DNA of 64,000 nt, from assembly GCA_964035545.1 (NCBI GenBank), contig OZ037765.1, positions 27,764,004-27,828,003 of the forward strand, in the 5' to 3' direction. A model generated the notes under the pieces. That model was given only the letters and a program-made list of their open reading frames with translations. It had not been told where the DNA came from and made no database searches. Shown one piece after another: positions 36,583 to 61,600 of the stretch (position 1 is the stretch's first letter; every line of letters starts with the position of its first letter). The position numbers and the translations under genes were made by a program. Source of the stretch: Bugula neritina. Taxonomy: Eukaryota > Bryozoa > Gymnolaemata > Cheilostomatida > Bugulidae.

Positions 36583-39500
36583 TTACATTAAAAATCTAGT
36601 TCGTTTTCGAAAAGGCGAGTCACTGTTCAAGTCAAGACCATCATTAGAACGTTTCCTTGATTCATTGTGCCTAGACAAACCGTCCATGATTAAACAGTTT
36701 AATTCTTCAGATTTAGTTTTGGCAGCAGAGGAATATCCCATACTAACACTTGACATAGCACCATTTAGCCCTATAAAACAGGTAAATATGTATGCACTAT
36801 ATGTACACAGAGCAATTCACACATCTACTTGCGGCAGTTTTATAAAATAAATACTCTTCACATAATATCCATTTTATAATGAAACATAATATTGGTTGTT
36901 TCCCACAAGCTGTGGCATGCTTTACAAAGAAATATCTGTATGTATAACCATAAGCATTACGTGGTAGAATCAGACAACTTCTTGGGTTTAGTAATGCTCT
37001 GATTGCATGGAATAAACATACAAACCTTGTATAGCAAGAGCATTTTGGAAAGGTGTTAAATCAGGCACAGCATCTACTCTAGATGCAGAACTCAGAGGAG
37101 ATCCTTTATCAGAATGTGACCGAGAACCAATTCTAGATCTGGGTGGAGAATGTCTCTGCGATTTAACAGGTGCAGGTTTGCCACAGATGAAAGCTATCAG
37201 CTCATCTCGGCGCACACTCCTGCGCTTCTTTTTTGCCCATGTCAATATATCTCTAATTTTTTTATTGTAACCTATTTGCAAGCCTCTCTCATATGCCTTT
37301 TTCTGAATATCTATAGCTTCTGAAATTGAAATTAGATGCTTAAGATTAGTATTCATACACCATTCCCATTGTCATTAGTCTTAAGTACATACACTTGGCA
37401 CTATACCTAGAACAGGGCATGTTGAGGAAGATTATGTAGAGAAATGCATCAAGATGTTTTGATAGTCATATAGATGGAAACTGTATGGTAATATTCACAT
37501 GCAGAATATTTTAATAAAATAATTTATTTTAGATGTATTTTGCCTAATGTTTATTCTAGCTGTAGTAAGCTGCAGCTACATGACCTCACGTATGCAACTT
37601 CTAGTTATAAAACTAGCTTATCAAACCCTTTGCGTGTCAGGGTGGAGACACAAACTTTATGGTGCACTTGCTCGGAATTATCACAACTGCAGCCTACACA
37701 ACTTTGCAAATAGTCTACAACTGTGCATACAATATACCAATCAAAATTGAGATCATTTTCGGCAGTTTATACAACCACTACTCATTATTCACAGGTAGTT
37801 TGGTCGTGCTTGCAAGAGTTCAAATGTTGCAATTACTGTGGAAGAAATTATTTTCAACAGAGAGCTAGTTTCAACAGGCAACTTGGAATCTAAATCCAGT
37901 TTGAGTGATGGCAAGATTATAGCATAGTCTGAATTACCGCATTTGGCACTGGATGCATTGGGGGGAGGGGGGGGGGGCAGGCCTGCACCCCTTGGCTGTT
38001 TTTCATGAGTTGCTTTTTCCATTGTTAAGTATTTTGCCAAAATAAACTCTTACTGCGATTATAAACAGGCAATACAAGTCTTGATAGTTTTAGCAAAGAC
38101 TGCTACAAAATAGTGGATAAGGGTGGCTCTACACTGCTAATAAATGATATATGGGTTCAAAGCCCTTTGGCATGTGATTTTCTAGATACAATAGCATGTA
38201 GCTGGAAATAATATGTTTCCATTCACTCTAAATTGGCTATTAGATAGTAAAACATCTATCAAACATTATAAAATAAAAAAGATGCAAATTAATGTTTATT
38301 TATGCAGTACAGTCCTTCACAAAATTTACAAGTTTTCAAGTAGTCCTTAAGCTCAAACAGGTGGCACTTCTGTCATAATACATATGCATTCATTATTTAT
38401 GCTTTTCCGAGTATTCAAATAATTCAGGTCTAACTATCCTAAATAGTTTTACAGTTATCTATACAATAGTGCCTCTTGAAACCATGATATTTCAATAAGT
38501 TTGACAGCAGAATAGCAATCACACCTTATACTCCTAACTAGAGTGCAACAAATAGTTAAACATTTTCTGCAGCCTCTTGCATTAGAGAAATTGAGGTCTA
38601 CTGAAGTTACCTGGCATAAAGATATATGCACGAAGAAAAGATTTTCTTTGTACAGAGGGAAAAGGTGTTTTATGAATGAATTGTATCAAGTTGCATAATT
38701 TTTGAATTTTTAAATGGTTCAGCCTGTAGCTTCATTTTTTTGCAGTGTGCAATCCCAAGGTTAGTGAGAATCTGTGAGTTTTAGGCAATGAAACTATTTG
38801 TAACATCCTTAATGTTTGTGAAACAAGTACATTCAATCCATCTAGCCAGCTCAGATTGAAATTACCAATAAAGAAAAAATTAACTTAAAATACGTTAAAA
38901 TTTTAATTAATCAATGCGTCAAAAATAATCCGTTAAACTATCACAAATATACTAGTAACTAGTATGATTATTTTATTTGTGATCTTTAGAGAGCATGCTT
39001 TATTAATGGAATTCGCAATTCTTATGCAACATAACTATGCACTAAAAATACCACTCAAAATACTAGCTCATACAACCTTGACAATATTGCTGTGCTTGGC
39101 TGACAGCAAGAAGTCTTCTGTTAAATTAGTGCATCTAATAAAACCTTATGCTGTCAATAAAACTATTGAGATATTTAACTTCTCCCATTGCAGCTTGTCT
39201 AATCATTATATAAAGCTAAGTGCAGGTATGCTCAGTTGGTCACCATTTCAACCTACACTCCAATGAATAAAAATATGCCAATGAAATTAGGAAACTAGTA
39301 GGATATATTTAGGTTGTGGGTTCAGGCAACACCTTAATTATTATCATACAACCTGTAGAAATAAATGTCTTTCAAATGAAATAATTGAACAACTACAAGC
39401 TAAACAAACTACTTTTTGATTGAGCTAAAAATTGGGCTAAAAATCAGCATAAATAAGTTAACGCGGCAGTAAAAGTTTCCATACCTTTGTATAAATCTGT

Positions 39501-40993
39501 TACAGCACCAGCAGCATTTTGAAAAGGAATCCAGCAATTTTCTTCTTGTAAACAATCTACCATAAGTGAAATGTTTTAAAAGACTTTTTTATTGTATGAA
39601 TATAACTTGAAAAAAATCATTATTTATGACATTATTGCAAGCTATAAAATAATAAGCATCAACATAATCTTCATATTTGTTAGATCGCTTGAATGTGTTA
39701 GTATCACAGCACATTTTGACACAGAAGACACCTAACATATACTAAACACAAATATTAAATTTTCATCATCAGCTAAGAGCAAATATTTTCAATTTCAACA
39801 AATTAACTTTGTCATGCAAAGGTGAGTGTTATTGTTGCAGTTGATTGTTATAGAGTCAAAGCGAAAATATAATTTATTTCATTTAATTATTATTATTATT
39901 TATTTCTGTCGCTATTATTACTATAATGAAACTTGACTATTGGAAACAATATCAATAGCATGTATTATTAAAATTAGAATGACTATTAATTAGTGCTGTT
40001 TCAGCTAAAGTTGTGCATTATAGTTACTGGCTTATTTATATCCAACAATTAGTGAACTTTTACTAGAAGACAAAACGCAGCTACAGTAATATTTATTTAA
40101 TTACTAAGCCTGGTGCCATTAGATTTAGTAGACATGAAAATACATATATTGCTTGCAATATATATGTCTGGTACTATCTTAGTACATATCTTGCTTGTGG
40201 AGAAAATGCTGAGCATTTGCCCACCAACATAGATGGTAAACACGGAAAACACCCTAAAATTGTTAAACAACATCGTTATGAGTTTGACTTTATTATTAAC
40301 TAAATTTTGTAGTCATCATTTATTTTAATCATTATCATTATACATTATGATTATGCAAACCAACCCTATTCCTTTAACTATCACTATATCTATTGGCATT
40401 GCTGCGTCCAACAGCTAAAAATTAAGTTCGTCATTGCTACTAGTACTAGTAGTAAAAACACATTTACTTTTAGTTTCAAGTTCAGTTTTAGTTTTACCAT
40501 CATTATGAATCATACTGTTAGTACTACTAAGGTCTAAGAGTATTAGTATTACTATTCGTGTAGATCAAGATGACTATGGGTATGGGCATGGCTATGCCTA
40601 AAGCAGTACTGATGATGATACTCATAGTAATAGTCAACTCCATACTGTTAATTTTAGACTCTTAATGATAGTCATGATTGGTTTTGATAACCAAACTTGT
40701 AGTTTTATTGATAATTTAAATTAATAATTAATATTAAATTTAATAAATTTAAATTGAACTTTGAACATGTAATTTAAATTGAGACTTAACAGACCTTTAA
40801 ATAAATTTGCGACAGCTGAAGCTGACGTTTGAAATGATGCCCATAACTGCTGAGCAGCTATTTCTTGGTCTAATTTCGATTGTTGGTCAAAAGCTTCACG
40901 TTCATCTGAAATCTCCTCAATTATTTGATCTTCCCATGATCGACCCCAAGAATTATCTGCTAATGAATCAGTATCATCAAGACTATGATCCAT
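36583..40993 (-). CDS. HAPSTR1: HUWE1-associated protein modifying stress responses
   Basis: This is the orthologue of human C16orf72/HAPSTR1, a small nuclear partner of the E3 ligase HUWE1 that tunes stress signalling. Coding exons are 40993-40795, 39556-39485, 37319-37026 and 36770-36583, all joined in phase 1 (753 bases, 250 residues; human 275). Two related amphipathic blocks occur, LWASFQTSASAVANLFK (50-66) and WIPFQNAAGAVTDLYK (75-90), as in the human protein. Then come IGYNKKIRDILTWAKKKRR (106-124) and RRDELIAFICGK (127-138), the most conserved part, followed by a serine-rich tail ending SRKRSNDG and RKRTRFLM, a basic nuclear-type signal. The start ATG at 40993 is the first in frame. 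Introns (37027-39484 region and 39557-40794) are AT-rich, with a tRNA-like element and a G tract. The gene is divergent from USP7 and convergent with KIF6. Confidence 0.93.
37960..37977 (+). repeat. Near-homopolymer G tract
   Basis: Eighteen bases are all G except one A at 37966, inside a HAPSTR1 intron. The tract could form a G-quadruplex on the plus strand; the HAPSTR1 transcript would carry the C-rich strand. Confidence 0.85.
38111..38165 (+). other. tRNA-like fragment (possible SINE head)
   Basis: TAGTGGATAAGG (box A type, tRNA-Arg-like) is followed 30 bases later by GGGTTCAAAGCCC (box B type). No full cloverleaf or SINE body was recognised. Confidence 0.35.
40436..40640. repeat. Degenerate TACTA/TAGTA island in HAPSTR1 intron
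   Basis: Words such as ACTAGTACTAGTAG and GAGTATTAGTATTAC occur beside GGTATGGGCATGGCTATG-type repeats. It is the same class as the islands on the left half of the window. Confidence 0.55.
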
Positions 40994-41681
40994 TAGAAAA
41001 AAATGTCATAGAAAAAAATAAATATATAATAGACAGCAGCTTATTAAACCAATTTCCTGCAAGTATTATATGAAACAAAACAGATTGCCGTATAGGAAAT
41101 TTTGCAATTTTATAAAATGGCAACGGTCGGAAGTGGCTCCTGTTATTGATCATGCATTGTTTTCTGGGTAACTGGCAATGCTGTCCAACGAAAATATGTT
41201 TTTTTTTATAATTTTAAATTTATTTGGTTTAAACAAATTGAAAATAAATAAATAAATATTTCTCAAAATGTTCGATTTTTCAATGTACCATTTTGACAAT
41301 ATCACGATGCAAATCCATATCATTGGTGCCCTAATCATGCAATCGAAAAGTCGCCATGTTGAGTAAATAAAATGAGATTTTACTATCTGTGACAATTTAA
41401 ATTCACTTACACTTCCGACTGCAACGAAAAATATTTTTAATTTTGATCCTCTTGATGTTGCAGTGCTCCAAGAAATTGGAGCTTAAAGCTTCGCCATTGG
41501 TCGAATACCAAGCAGACCCTCCAAAGCTGTTTCTGGGCCAGGAGTTGTTGGTGGACCCAAACAGCAGGGTCACGCAGCTCTGAACTTGACTGAAAACCAA
41601 GTTCAATCACAAAAGAAAGCCAACAATAACAGAAACACTCTGCCCTTCACCCATACTGTGTCCAACCAAAGGAACACCAAT
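40994..41681. promoter_or_regulatory. Bidirectional promoter region of HAPSTR1 and USP7
   Basis: Only 688 bp separate the two start codons, so both promoters and 5' UTRs must lie here. ETS-type cores face each other: CGGAAGTG at 41128-41135 (plus) and CGGAAGT on the minus strand at 41417-41411. A YY1-type ATGGCG lies on the minus strand at 41357-41352. No TATA box stands at a sensible place. ETS and YY1 sites are usual in TATA-less housekeeping promoters. A good acceptor, TGTTGCAG at about 41460, could mark a USP7 5' UTR intron. Confidence 0.7.
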
Positions 41682-53666
<11,985 letters not shown>

Positions 53667-54114
53667 TCATGTTTTATGTTCACAGTTGTCCATTTTTGCA
53701 AACTGCCCTCTAGTGGTGGTTTGAGGCGGCTGCGTGATTTAGTCAACACTAATGTAATATCAATCTCTTTGAACTCAAAAAATATTAACTTGAACATGCA
53801 GTTCTTAGGTAACTAGATTGGCACGTAATTTATCAAAACTTTAGATTTGGTATATATTGTTATAATTATGTGCTTCAATACTGCATGTAAGGCAAGTAAA
53901 ATATTATTACACATTGTTCTGATTTTGTGTTGAATAATGCTAAATATATGTCCTCTATTCTCTTGGCAATTAAATCAACTTACTTTAATCAATGCAGAGC
54001 TTCTTAATTGTATGTTTTTTTTTTCTATCATTTTGCCTTGCATTCGAATTCCCTCATGTTGATGTTATGTATGATGGAGTATTGGTTGTTCTATGTTAAA
54101 ATTGATAGGTGGTA

Positions 54115-54120
54115 AATAAA
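54115..54120 (+). terminator. USP7 poly(A) signal
   Basis: AATAAA lies about 450 bases after the USP7 stop codon and is the first canonical plus-strand hexamer downstream that I found. Confidence 0.6.
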
Positions 54121-55527
54121 GTCGCACTGTATTTTTACCATGTGGTGTTATTTATATTGTTATTTGTTTATTGTTCAATCATAAAAATGTCATACTTATT
54201 TTTGTGAATACACTTCATAACTTAAGGATTTCCTTCGAATAGAAAGCTTGCTACGATATGAAATATTTCAGCATAATTTATTATTTTTATGAAATTGTTC
54301 ATGAGAAAGAGCCATTCTTGAACTTGATAAACTAAGATTTCAGTATGTACACATAATTTCAAAGCAAGTGACTATGGTCTCAAACAATATAATTAGTATG
54401 TAACCTACAAAAAATGTACATATGTGTAGATATAATTTCATAGTGTTACAAAACATTTTTTATGATATGAAGCTGTCTTAAATTTTTATAATCGATGTAC
54501 TAAAATTATATAAATATATGGCATCATTAAAATAATGTTAATATCAAAGAGTCTCGCCTACAAAATTTCCTGAGCAGTGAGAGAGACTTGTGTAGCATTA
54601 ACTCTGATGGTAAACAGAATTGTGTATAGAGTTAGGAGTAGTGCTAATATTGATGCAGAAATGGCTATAGTAAAATATGAATTTATACTTACAAATGCAA
54701 TCAGGGTCAAATTTTAAACTTAGTGTTGCTCCTCAACATAAAACACTAATTCATTTGCCAAAAACCTGTACATAGAGAGTTGTCTGTTCAAATGTAACGT
54801 TTGCTTATGCATTGAAGCACCATAACCTAGTAAATGTGGTAAACAGCTAGCAGCTGTTTTCAAATAATAACTGGCACTTGCAACTGGTTAGTTATTATTG
54901 TTATTAATGTACTCATTTAGGTTTTGTATGTTTTAAAAATAAGATTCATAATAGCTTTGCACTTTTATCCCTCCTTGTGCTGTATTGTAAAGAAATATAA
55001 ATCATATTTAGCCAAACATTGCTATATGGAATAATATGAAGTTTTTTTCATTACATCTGGTCAACCAACTCTAAGCAATCATTAGTAATAACCAAACTTC
55101 TCTATTGATTATAAATTTGCTAAAATGAATAATTACTATTTCTTTGAAGTTTGAGCCAAGTTATAAGCAATGACATTGTCAAAATTGTTTTCTAAAGTGC
55201 AACTTATTATATTTACCATGGTTTACATAGATGTAATACGGTGTGGATTATGCAAAATTCTTAATAAACTGGTCAATGAATGCTATTTGGTATTCATTGA
55301 TATTAATTGCAAGCTACATGACTAACACAATATTATATGCTCAGTAGCTTAAAGTCTAACGGCTGTAACAGAATATCCAGTGTATTCGGAGTATATGAAG
55401 TGAGCACGGCAAGTTAAGAATACAGTTGGTGACTCTTGCTCATTGAACCAGCACAACCTACAGTTCACCACAGTATGGTAGTGATAACGATATTCTACTA
55501 GTCTATAATAATATATATTTCGTGACT

Positions 55528-55535
55528 TGACGTCA
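55528..55535. promoter_or_regulatory. CRE palindrome upstream of the BAIAP2-like gene
   Basis: The perfect 8-bp site TGACGTCA (CREB/ATF type) lies 123 bases before the start codon, next to an AT-rich TATATATA stretch. Regulation by CREB/ATF factors is inferred. Confidence 0.5.
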
Positions 55536-55658
55536 CACAATGGGATCATGAAGCAACACCTAGCGCACACTGTTAATAGTTACTGAAGTTCACTGTCACG
55601 TTGGTCTTGTTATAACCATGATATGTTATTCCAACTGAGACGGCTAACTGGGTAAACA

Positions 55659-58600
55659 ATGGACTTACAAGACACTAATAAAGGGGAAAAAGCTCATAAT
55701 ATTACAACTACTGTCTATAAGGTAGAAAAACATTCAATTTATTATTATGTTGTTAATTAAGAGACACTTTAATGCAAATGGCAAAATACATTAGATACCA
55801 TTAGTTTAATCTTGGTAGGTTCCTTTTTAAACTAAAAAGTTTAACAAAATGATGAGTGCCTCTGTGTCATTGAACTTAATAACATGAAATTATATGAAAT
55901 CATAAATTATGAAACCTGTACTGACAGCTACATTATAAAACTCATATTTAATGTAAAGTGTTTCTTTTATAATTTCATAACCTCAGTGCATTGGAGAATG
56001 GTTTCATATATTATAGGCAGTGATAATGTGAAACTGGCTGTAGATAATTTAGATAGTCTAGAATCCTCTTTGAGCTTTTCCTAATGATGCTTACAGCAGC
56101 GCCGTTTGGAAATTGTAGAAATAGAGCACATTTTATATGTGCAAAAATTTGCTCATATGTCTGGCTAGAGTCATAAGCAGGTTTTTACTTTTAAACCATA
56201 AAATATGCAATTTTGTTATATATCTTATTTCTGTGAAATTTGTTTCTATTTATCAATACTATCTGTAGTTAACTACATAAATTACTTAACATAAAATACA
56301 TTAGTTTCCTTAACTGCGCAGGGAACTCTTGACATATAATATATATTGAATGATACCATAAACAGCTACTTTGGAGCTCCACATCCTAATATAATTTATT
56401 TGATATAGAGATTCCATTAGACCAACCTATTGCAATCGTAAAATGTAGGCTATTCCCATTAGAGTTCACCGCATGTCTTGAAGCAGTGAGAATTCTTACT
56501 AGCTGCAGAAATCAATAACACAGAAAAAAATGGAAATCTGAGTTTACATAAACTCATAAGTATTCATTACATTCATTCCAAGTGTCACAATTCACATGTA
56601 GTGTGTGGTGTTAGCATATGTATACAGACTTTATGATTAGTAAAATAGAACCATCTTCTTGAATAGCATATTATGTGTTAGTTGTTTATATCTACAATAT
56701 ATAAAATGCATACAGCGTGCAGTAATATATTATAATATAGAGCATGTGATTTGTCATAAGAAGTGCTGATATGTCAAAGTAATTTGTTTTCTAGGATCTC
56801 CAGCTAAACTTTACGCAGGGTCTGAAGGCTATATGGTCCAGTGGGAAAGCATTGCACAAATCACTAGAAGGTATATTGTTTATCCACAATATATATAGAA
56901 TTGGACACTAGGAAGGCAAAAATTCAACGTAAAAAACAAGTCCAATTCAACTACTACAGTTGTGTATCTAAGGCTAAAGTCAAAGCTGACAGGGCGTATT
57001 AGTTGTCTCTCAATCTGAAAGTCAGGTGTATGAATCCTGAGCTAAGGCAGCTTAGGTAAAATTATATTAGAAACTCTTGCCCTGTTGCTGGGCCTATTTG
57101 TATCATGATGCAAAAGGCTCCATGTATTTTTGAGATATTGGTGTGGAAAGTGGTTGGTTTAGGTATGGTTACTGTACTAGACCAGGCGATTGCTATAATG
57201 AATTAAATTAACATCTTGGTTTTGAAGCTACCACACAAAATCTCATTTGAATTCTATTCATACATAACTAACAGAAAAAGAGCTGCTACTGCATGACTTG
57301 AAGCTTAAATCATCGTAGTTTTTGATAGTCTTGATTATATTTTGTTTACCAGCTGAAACGAAGCATGCAGTATGAAGCAGTGATTTGCATCTACTAGTTT
57401 ATCAACTTAATTACTGTTTTATTAAGCTTTGGTTAGTATCTGGTTCTGGCTATGAACTTCCAGTAAAGTGGCTGAATGGTTGAGTTTAGTCAACTGTATC
57501 CTAACTAGGGCTCCATCATCAAAATAATTAAAAGGGATGGAGGCATTCTTCACCAATGATCCCAGTGACTTCCTTATCTTTATAATATATTGTGATGGTG
57601 ACACCTGGACTATAGCATATGCCACTTTGTATTATTTAACACCTATTGTGGTGTGAACTATGGTCAAACACTGCCACTCTTCATCAACTGTAAAATATGA
57701 TATAAAATATACATTCTCAATAAACTGAAAGGTGCAGAAACTTATGCCTAAAGAAACTTGTTGGCCAGCAAACTCAGGTGTTCAAGTGGTAGCCGTTTGA
57801 TCTTGGAGTAAATTTGTAATGTTTCGAACCCTCCCAATAAATTTTAAATTGAAAAATGGAAAAGTTATATAGAAATGGTGCATAAAAAAGTTATATAGGA
57901 ATGATTTATAGTAGCTGAATAGTAAAACATAAAGACTTTGATATGAAGATCTCTGCCACATTGTCACTGTGCTTTCCTCAATTAAAGAGTTTACTAACAT
58001 ATTTTGTATCATGTATTTTTGTGAACAGTTACATCACAGAAGGCCAAGGCTCATTATGATGCAATAACCATATTGGGACAGGCAGCTAGCCAATCAGAGG
58101 GAACAGTAATAGGCATTGGTGAGACAACTCATATATCAGTTGAAATGACTTGCTTTCACCCTAACATATTTTACTGTACATGATAAAAATACTTTATTGC
58201 ACACAAATATTTTTTCAAATTATAAGTTCCAATTCTTTTGTTACATTATATCGGAATGATCATTTCATTTTGCTGCTTCTCTATTTTACTTGTTTATACA
58301 TTATGTGCAGAAATGATTATTTGAAGAGGTCTTTATCAACTCGGATAAAACTGTATTATATAGACATGCTGTACTGAGGGAACTAGAAGTCCCTCAGTTA
58401 TTACAGACAATTGGCAATAAGCAATGACAAGCTAGTTTAAAATATGCCAATTAAAGTATTTTATTAGCATGAATCTGATTCATTCAGCTTGCACTTGCAT
58501 GTAAGTGTAGTAGATTCTAGTATAACTAGATGTAAATGTTGTCATAGCATATAGTATTGTTTGTTTCTAGTTTATGGTATAGTGCCAAGTAAACTGGTAG

Positions 58601-61600
58601 GCTCCATCTAAAAGAATCTCCACATCTAGATATTTGAGATTTGATTACGCAACATACAACTGATGCAGTAATTATTTTTATTGATAAAAGTGATAAAGAG
58701 TGAATTAAACATGCCAGTAGATACGATATCTCAGTTACCTAAATTGTTTTGGAGTACAAATATCATATGCCTAGATAAGTGTAATTGTGTGCTCATAACA
58801 ATGACAATTTGTGTTAATAATAGATAATTTTAATTGGGACATAGCCCATAGGAGATGTTATTTTTCAAACTTAGTGGTCATTTTAATGCTACATTCAGGG
58901 TTATGTAATTGCTAATTTTGAACAAACATTCTTACATAATGAGTTATATAGAACACATAAGTAAATTCTATTGTAAGTATAACTTGGCACCCAACAACAC
59001 ATCTCATGGCGGCTTTAACTTCTAAAGTGGTCATGCAATGACCTCTAAAATAACTACACCAGGTATTAAGCATTACACTGCAATGTCACAACAATAGTGA
59101 TCACTTAAGCTAGTATATGAAAGCGCACGGTGTCTGGTACAGGCTGGGTTATCAGAGTACGCACTGAGCTATTTTTAAAATCAACTGTAATGTGCAGTTT
59201 TCTTATACAAATTGAATAACAATTCATTTAAGTCCTGTTGTACAAGTAGCTAATAGGCTTATCAAGTTTTAAAAAAATGATCAAATTGGTTTCACACTTC
59301 GGTGGTTGAAAAGCAAGTAGCCAATATTGTACTTGTACTACTCGCTATCCATCATTGGTAAGACAGTGGCTGTGGAAGCTTAAGTCAAAAGATATGCTTT
59401 CCTGACGTGAATAAGTAATCAATCATTGAAATAACATTTTCTTGCATATTTTTTGTTTAGGTCATGCTTTAATGCAGATGGCTGAAATATATAAGGAGAT
59501 TCAAAACCAGGTTGATGAGAACGTAAGTGACTAGCTGTATGCTCAACCATATGTGGTGTACTCCAGTACGTGGCTGGCTTACTTTAGATTTAGAGTCAAA
59601 CTGCCAGCTATGACTCATTCCACCCCACTTTTCACTGGCTATGCTAATAAATCAATATACAGTATCTTAATTGCTGATACACTTTAGTTATAGTGCTGCA
59701 AGTTAAACTACGCTCAGTAGTTTGAACCATAAATTAACATGGAAAATAGAAAAGTAATTCTGTTTATATGATAATATTCAGTGCGAGTTAGTTTTTTTAT
59801 AGATTGCTGCTCTAAAAAAAGACCTGTGTAATCCATTTGAATTCATATTGTTAGATAATGGAGAGAAAATGGAGGTAAGCGTATCAATATTATATAACAG
59901 TGGTTTCCAATATGTTTTTAACCTTTGCAACTTTTTTCATTCTTCATAAAATTTCAGGCACCTTCACTATACTACGCTTTGCATTACAACATTAATGTAC
60001 ACTGTATGGCAAGCTGATAAAAAAGCTATTACTTGTTAGAGGTAGGTGCAGTAATGAAGAAATTGAGAAAAGCCTGTGTTCTAAATTAGAAATGTAGCAA
60101 AAGAAGTTATGTTCTCGCAAGAATTTCAACCCGCACCCAAACCAAAGTTTAATAAGAAAGTTAAAGAACTGAGGCTATCTCAATTTCTCCACTACTGCTT
60201 CTAAATGGATCATTAATGGTAATGAGAGCAATATTATTTAGGAGAGACTGAGGAAGTATACGAAGGAACACGTCAAACTAGTTAGCCCATACAAAAAAGC
60301 TGCTTCCAATTTGCATAAACATCGGAAAAAGGGTAAAGGAGGAATTCAAAATCCAAAGGAAATGCAGGTCTGTTTAAAGCATCAAAAATTTTACACTTTA
60401 ATACAATATTTCAAATAAAACGTATTTGAAATAGTTGACATTTGTGTTCTGTGTTATTTGAAAGCTTAAGTTATACTAATCTTGATCAACTTAGTGTCTT
60501 GAATATGCAGAATGTATATACTACTATACGTCATAAAATATCAAAAGGTACTATCTAAGTTTAATTATAAATCATTTATGTGACACTTTTACCTTCCTGT
60601 ATTATTAGAAATTTTTTGATGCATTTATTTTTATTTCGAGTAGATTCAGTAAGTCTCCGGCACCGTGAGATAAAAGTGGCCTACTAACTACTGACTGCAT
60701 AAACACTATATAAAAACTATTCAAAACTATTCAAACATTTATATATTTTATTCGCTTTAGCAAATAAACATGGTCCATTTATTTGTTAACATATAATCAT
60801 GAGGCTATAAATAATAAATATACTTTTGGTAAAGAACCAAAATGTCTAACATAATTATAAAACATTTATGGGTGCACCTTCTAACTTGTGTATAATATAC
60901 CTACAGATGTTTATCTCATATATACACTTTGATGCTGCAGCTTTGTTATTGATGTAAGGTATTATTTTGCAGTATTATAGAGAGGCAACTGAGTGTAAAC
61001 AAAGACTTGACAGATTCCGTCTGAAACATCTCAAAGATGTGAGTATTTATCTTCATGGGTTCTGCTGTCTGGCAACATCAACGCTTTTTGAGGCTTTGTT
61101 TTAAATTTTATTGAATGCATTACATAATATATATATATAATGTTGTACTATCATATATATAAAGCTTTCAAATTGCGTGATAAAGCAATCTAAGCATGGC
61201 TGTAGATTTAAGCTGCTAAGCATTGTGCAGGGCTCACAATTCCTATAGTTACTTTGGTAAAAATGGAAAAATGAGGCAAAAACCTCTAACAAATACACAC
61301 ACGCACACACGCACACACGCACACACGCACACACGCACACACGCACACACGCACACACGGACACACTATTGTAAAGACCAAATCAGAGCAATCTAGGTAT
61401 TTGACATGAAACAATATTTAAATGAAAACTCAACAAAAATTATTCTTATTACTACTAGTTTGTGAATATAGAATTAATTTATTATTTGCAGATAGTTATT
61501 AAGAATAAAACACCAAGTCCAAAAATTATTCCAGTTGTTTGTAAGTTTTGGGGCTTCTACTTATTATAACGGCAATCAATATTTCAGGCTGCCGGATGTA

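Larger units (their letters stand above)
53667..55658. other. Intergenic region between USP7 and the BAIAP2-like gene
   Basis: It holds the USP7 3' UTR up to about 54.1 kb, AT-rich DNA, and a promoter-like patch at about 55340-55660 before the next gene. I see no coding sequence; a 73-codon minus-strand frame at 55349-55570 has no signature. Confidence 0.65.

Noticed and set aside
38964-39266. 100-codon plus frame inside a HAPSTR1 intron
   Set aside because: No domain, no supporting splice sites; antisense intronic chance frame.
57003-57045. Weak box B-like word (GGTGTATGAATCC) in a BAIAP2-like intron
   Set aside because: No clear box A or cloverleaf partner; too weak to list as an element.
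61492-61541. Exon-like segment (IVIKNKTPSPK) between exons of the BAIAP2-like gene
   Set aside because: It has good splice sites, but it is about 49-50 bases and breaks the frame of the next exon. The flanking exons align with IRSp53 without a gap when it is skipped.
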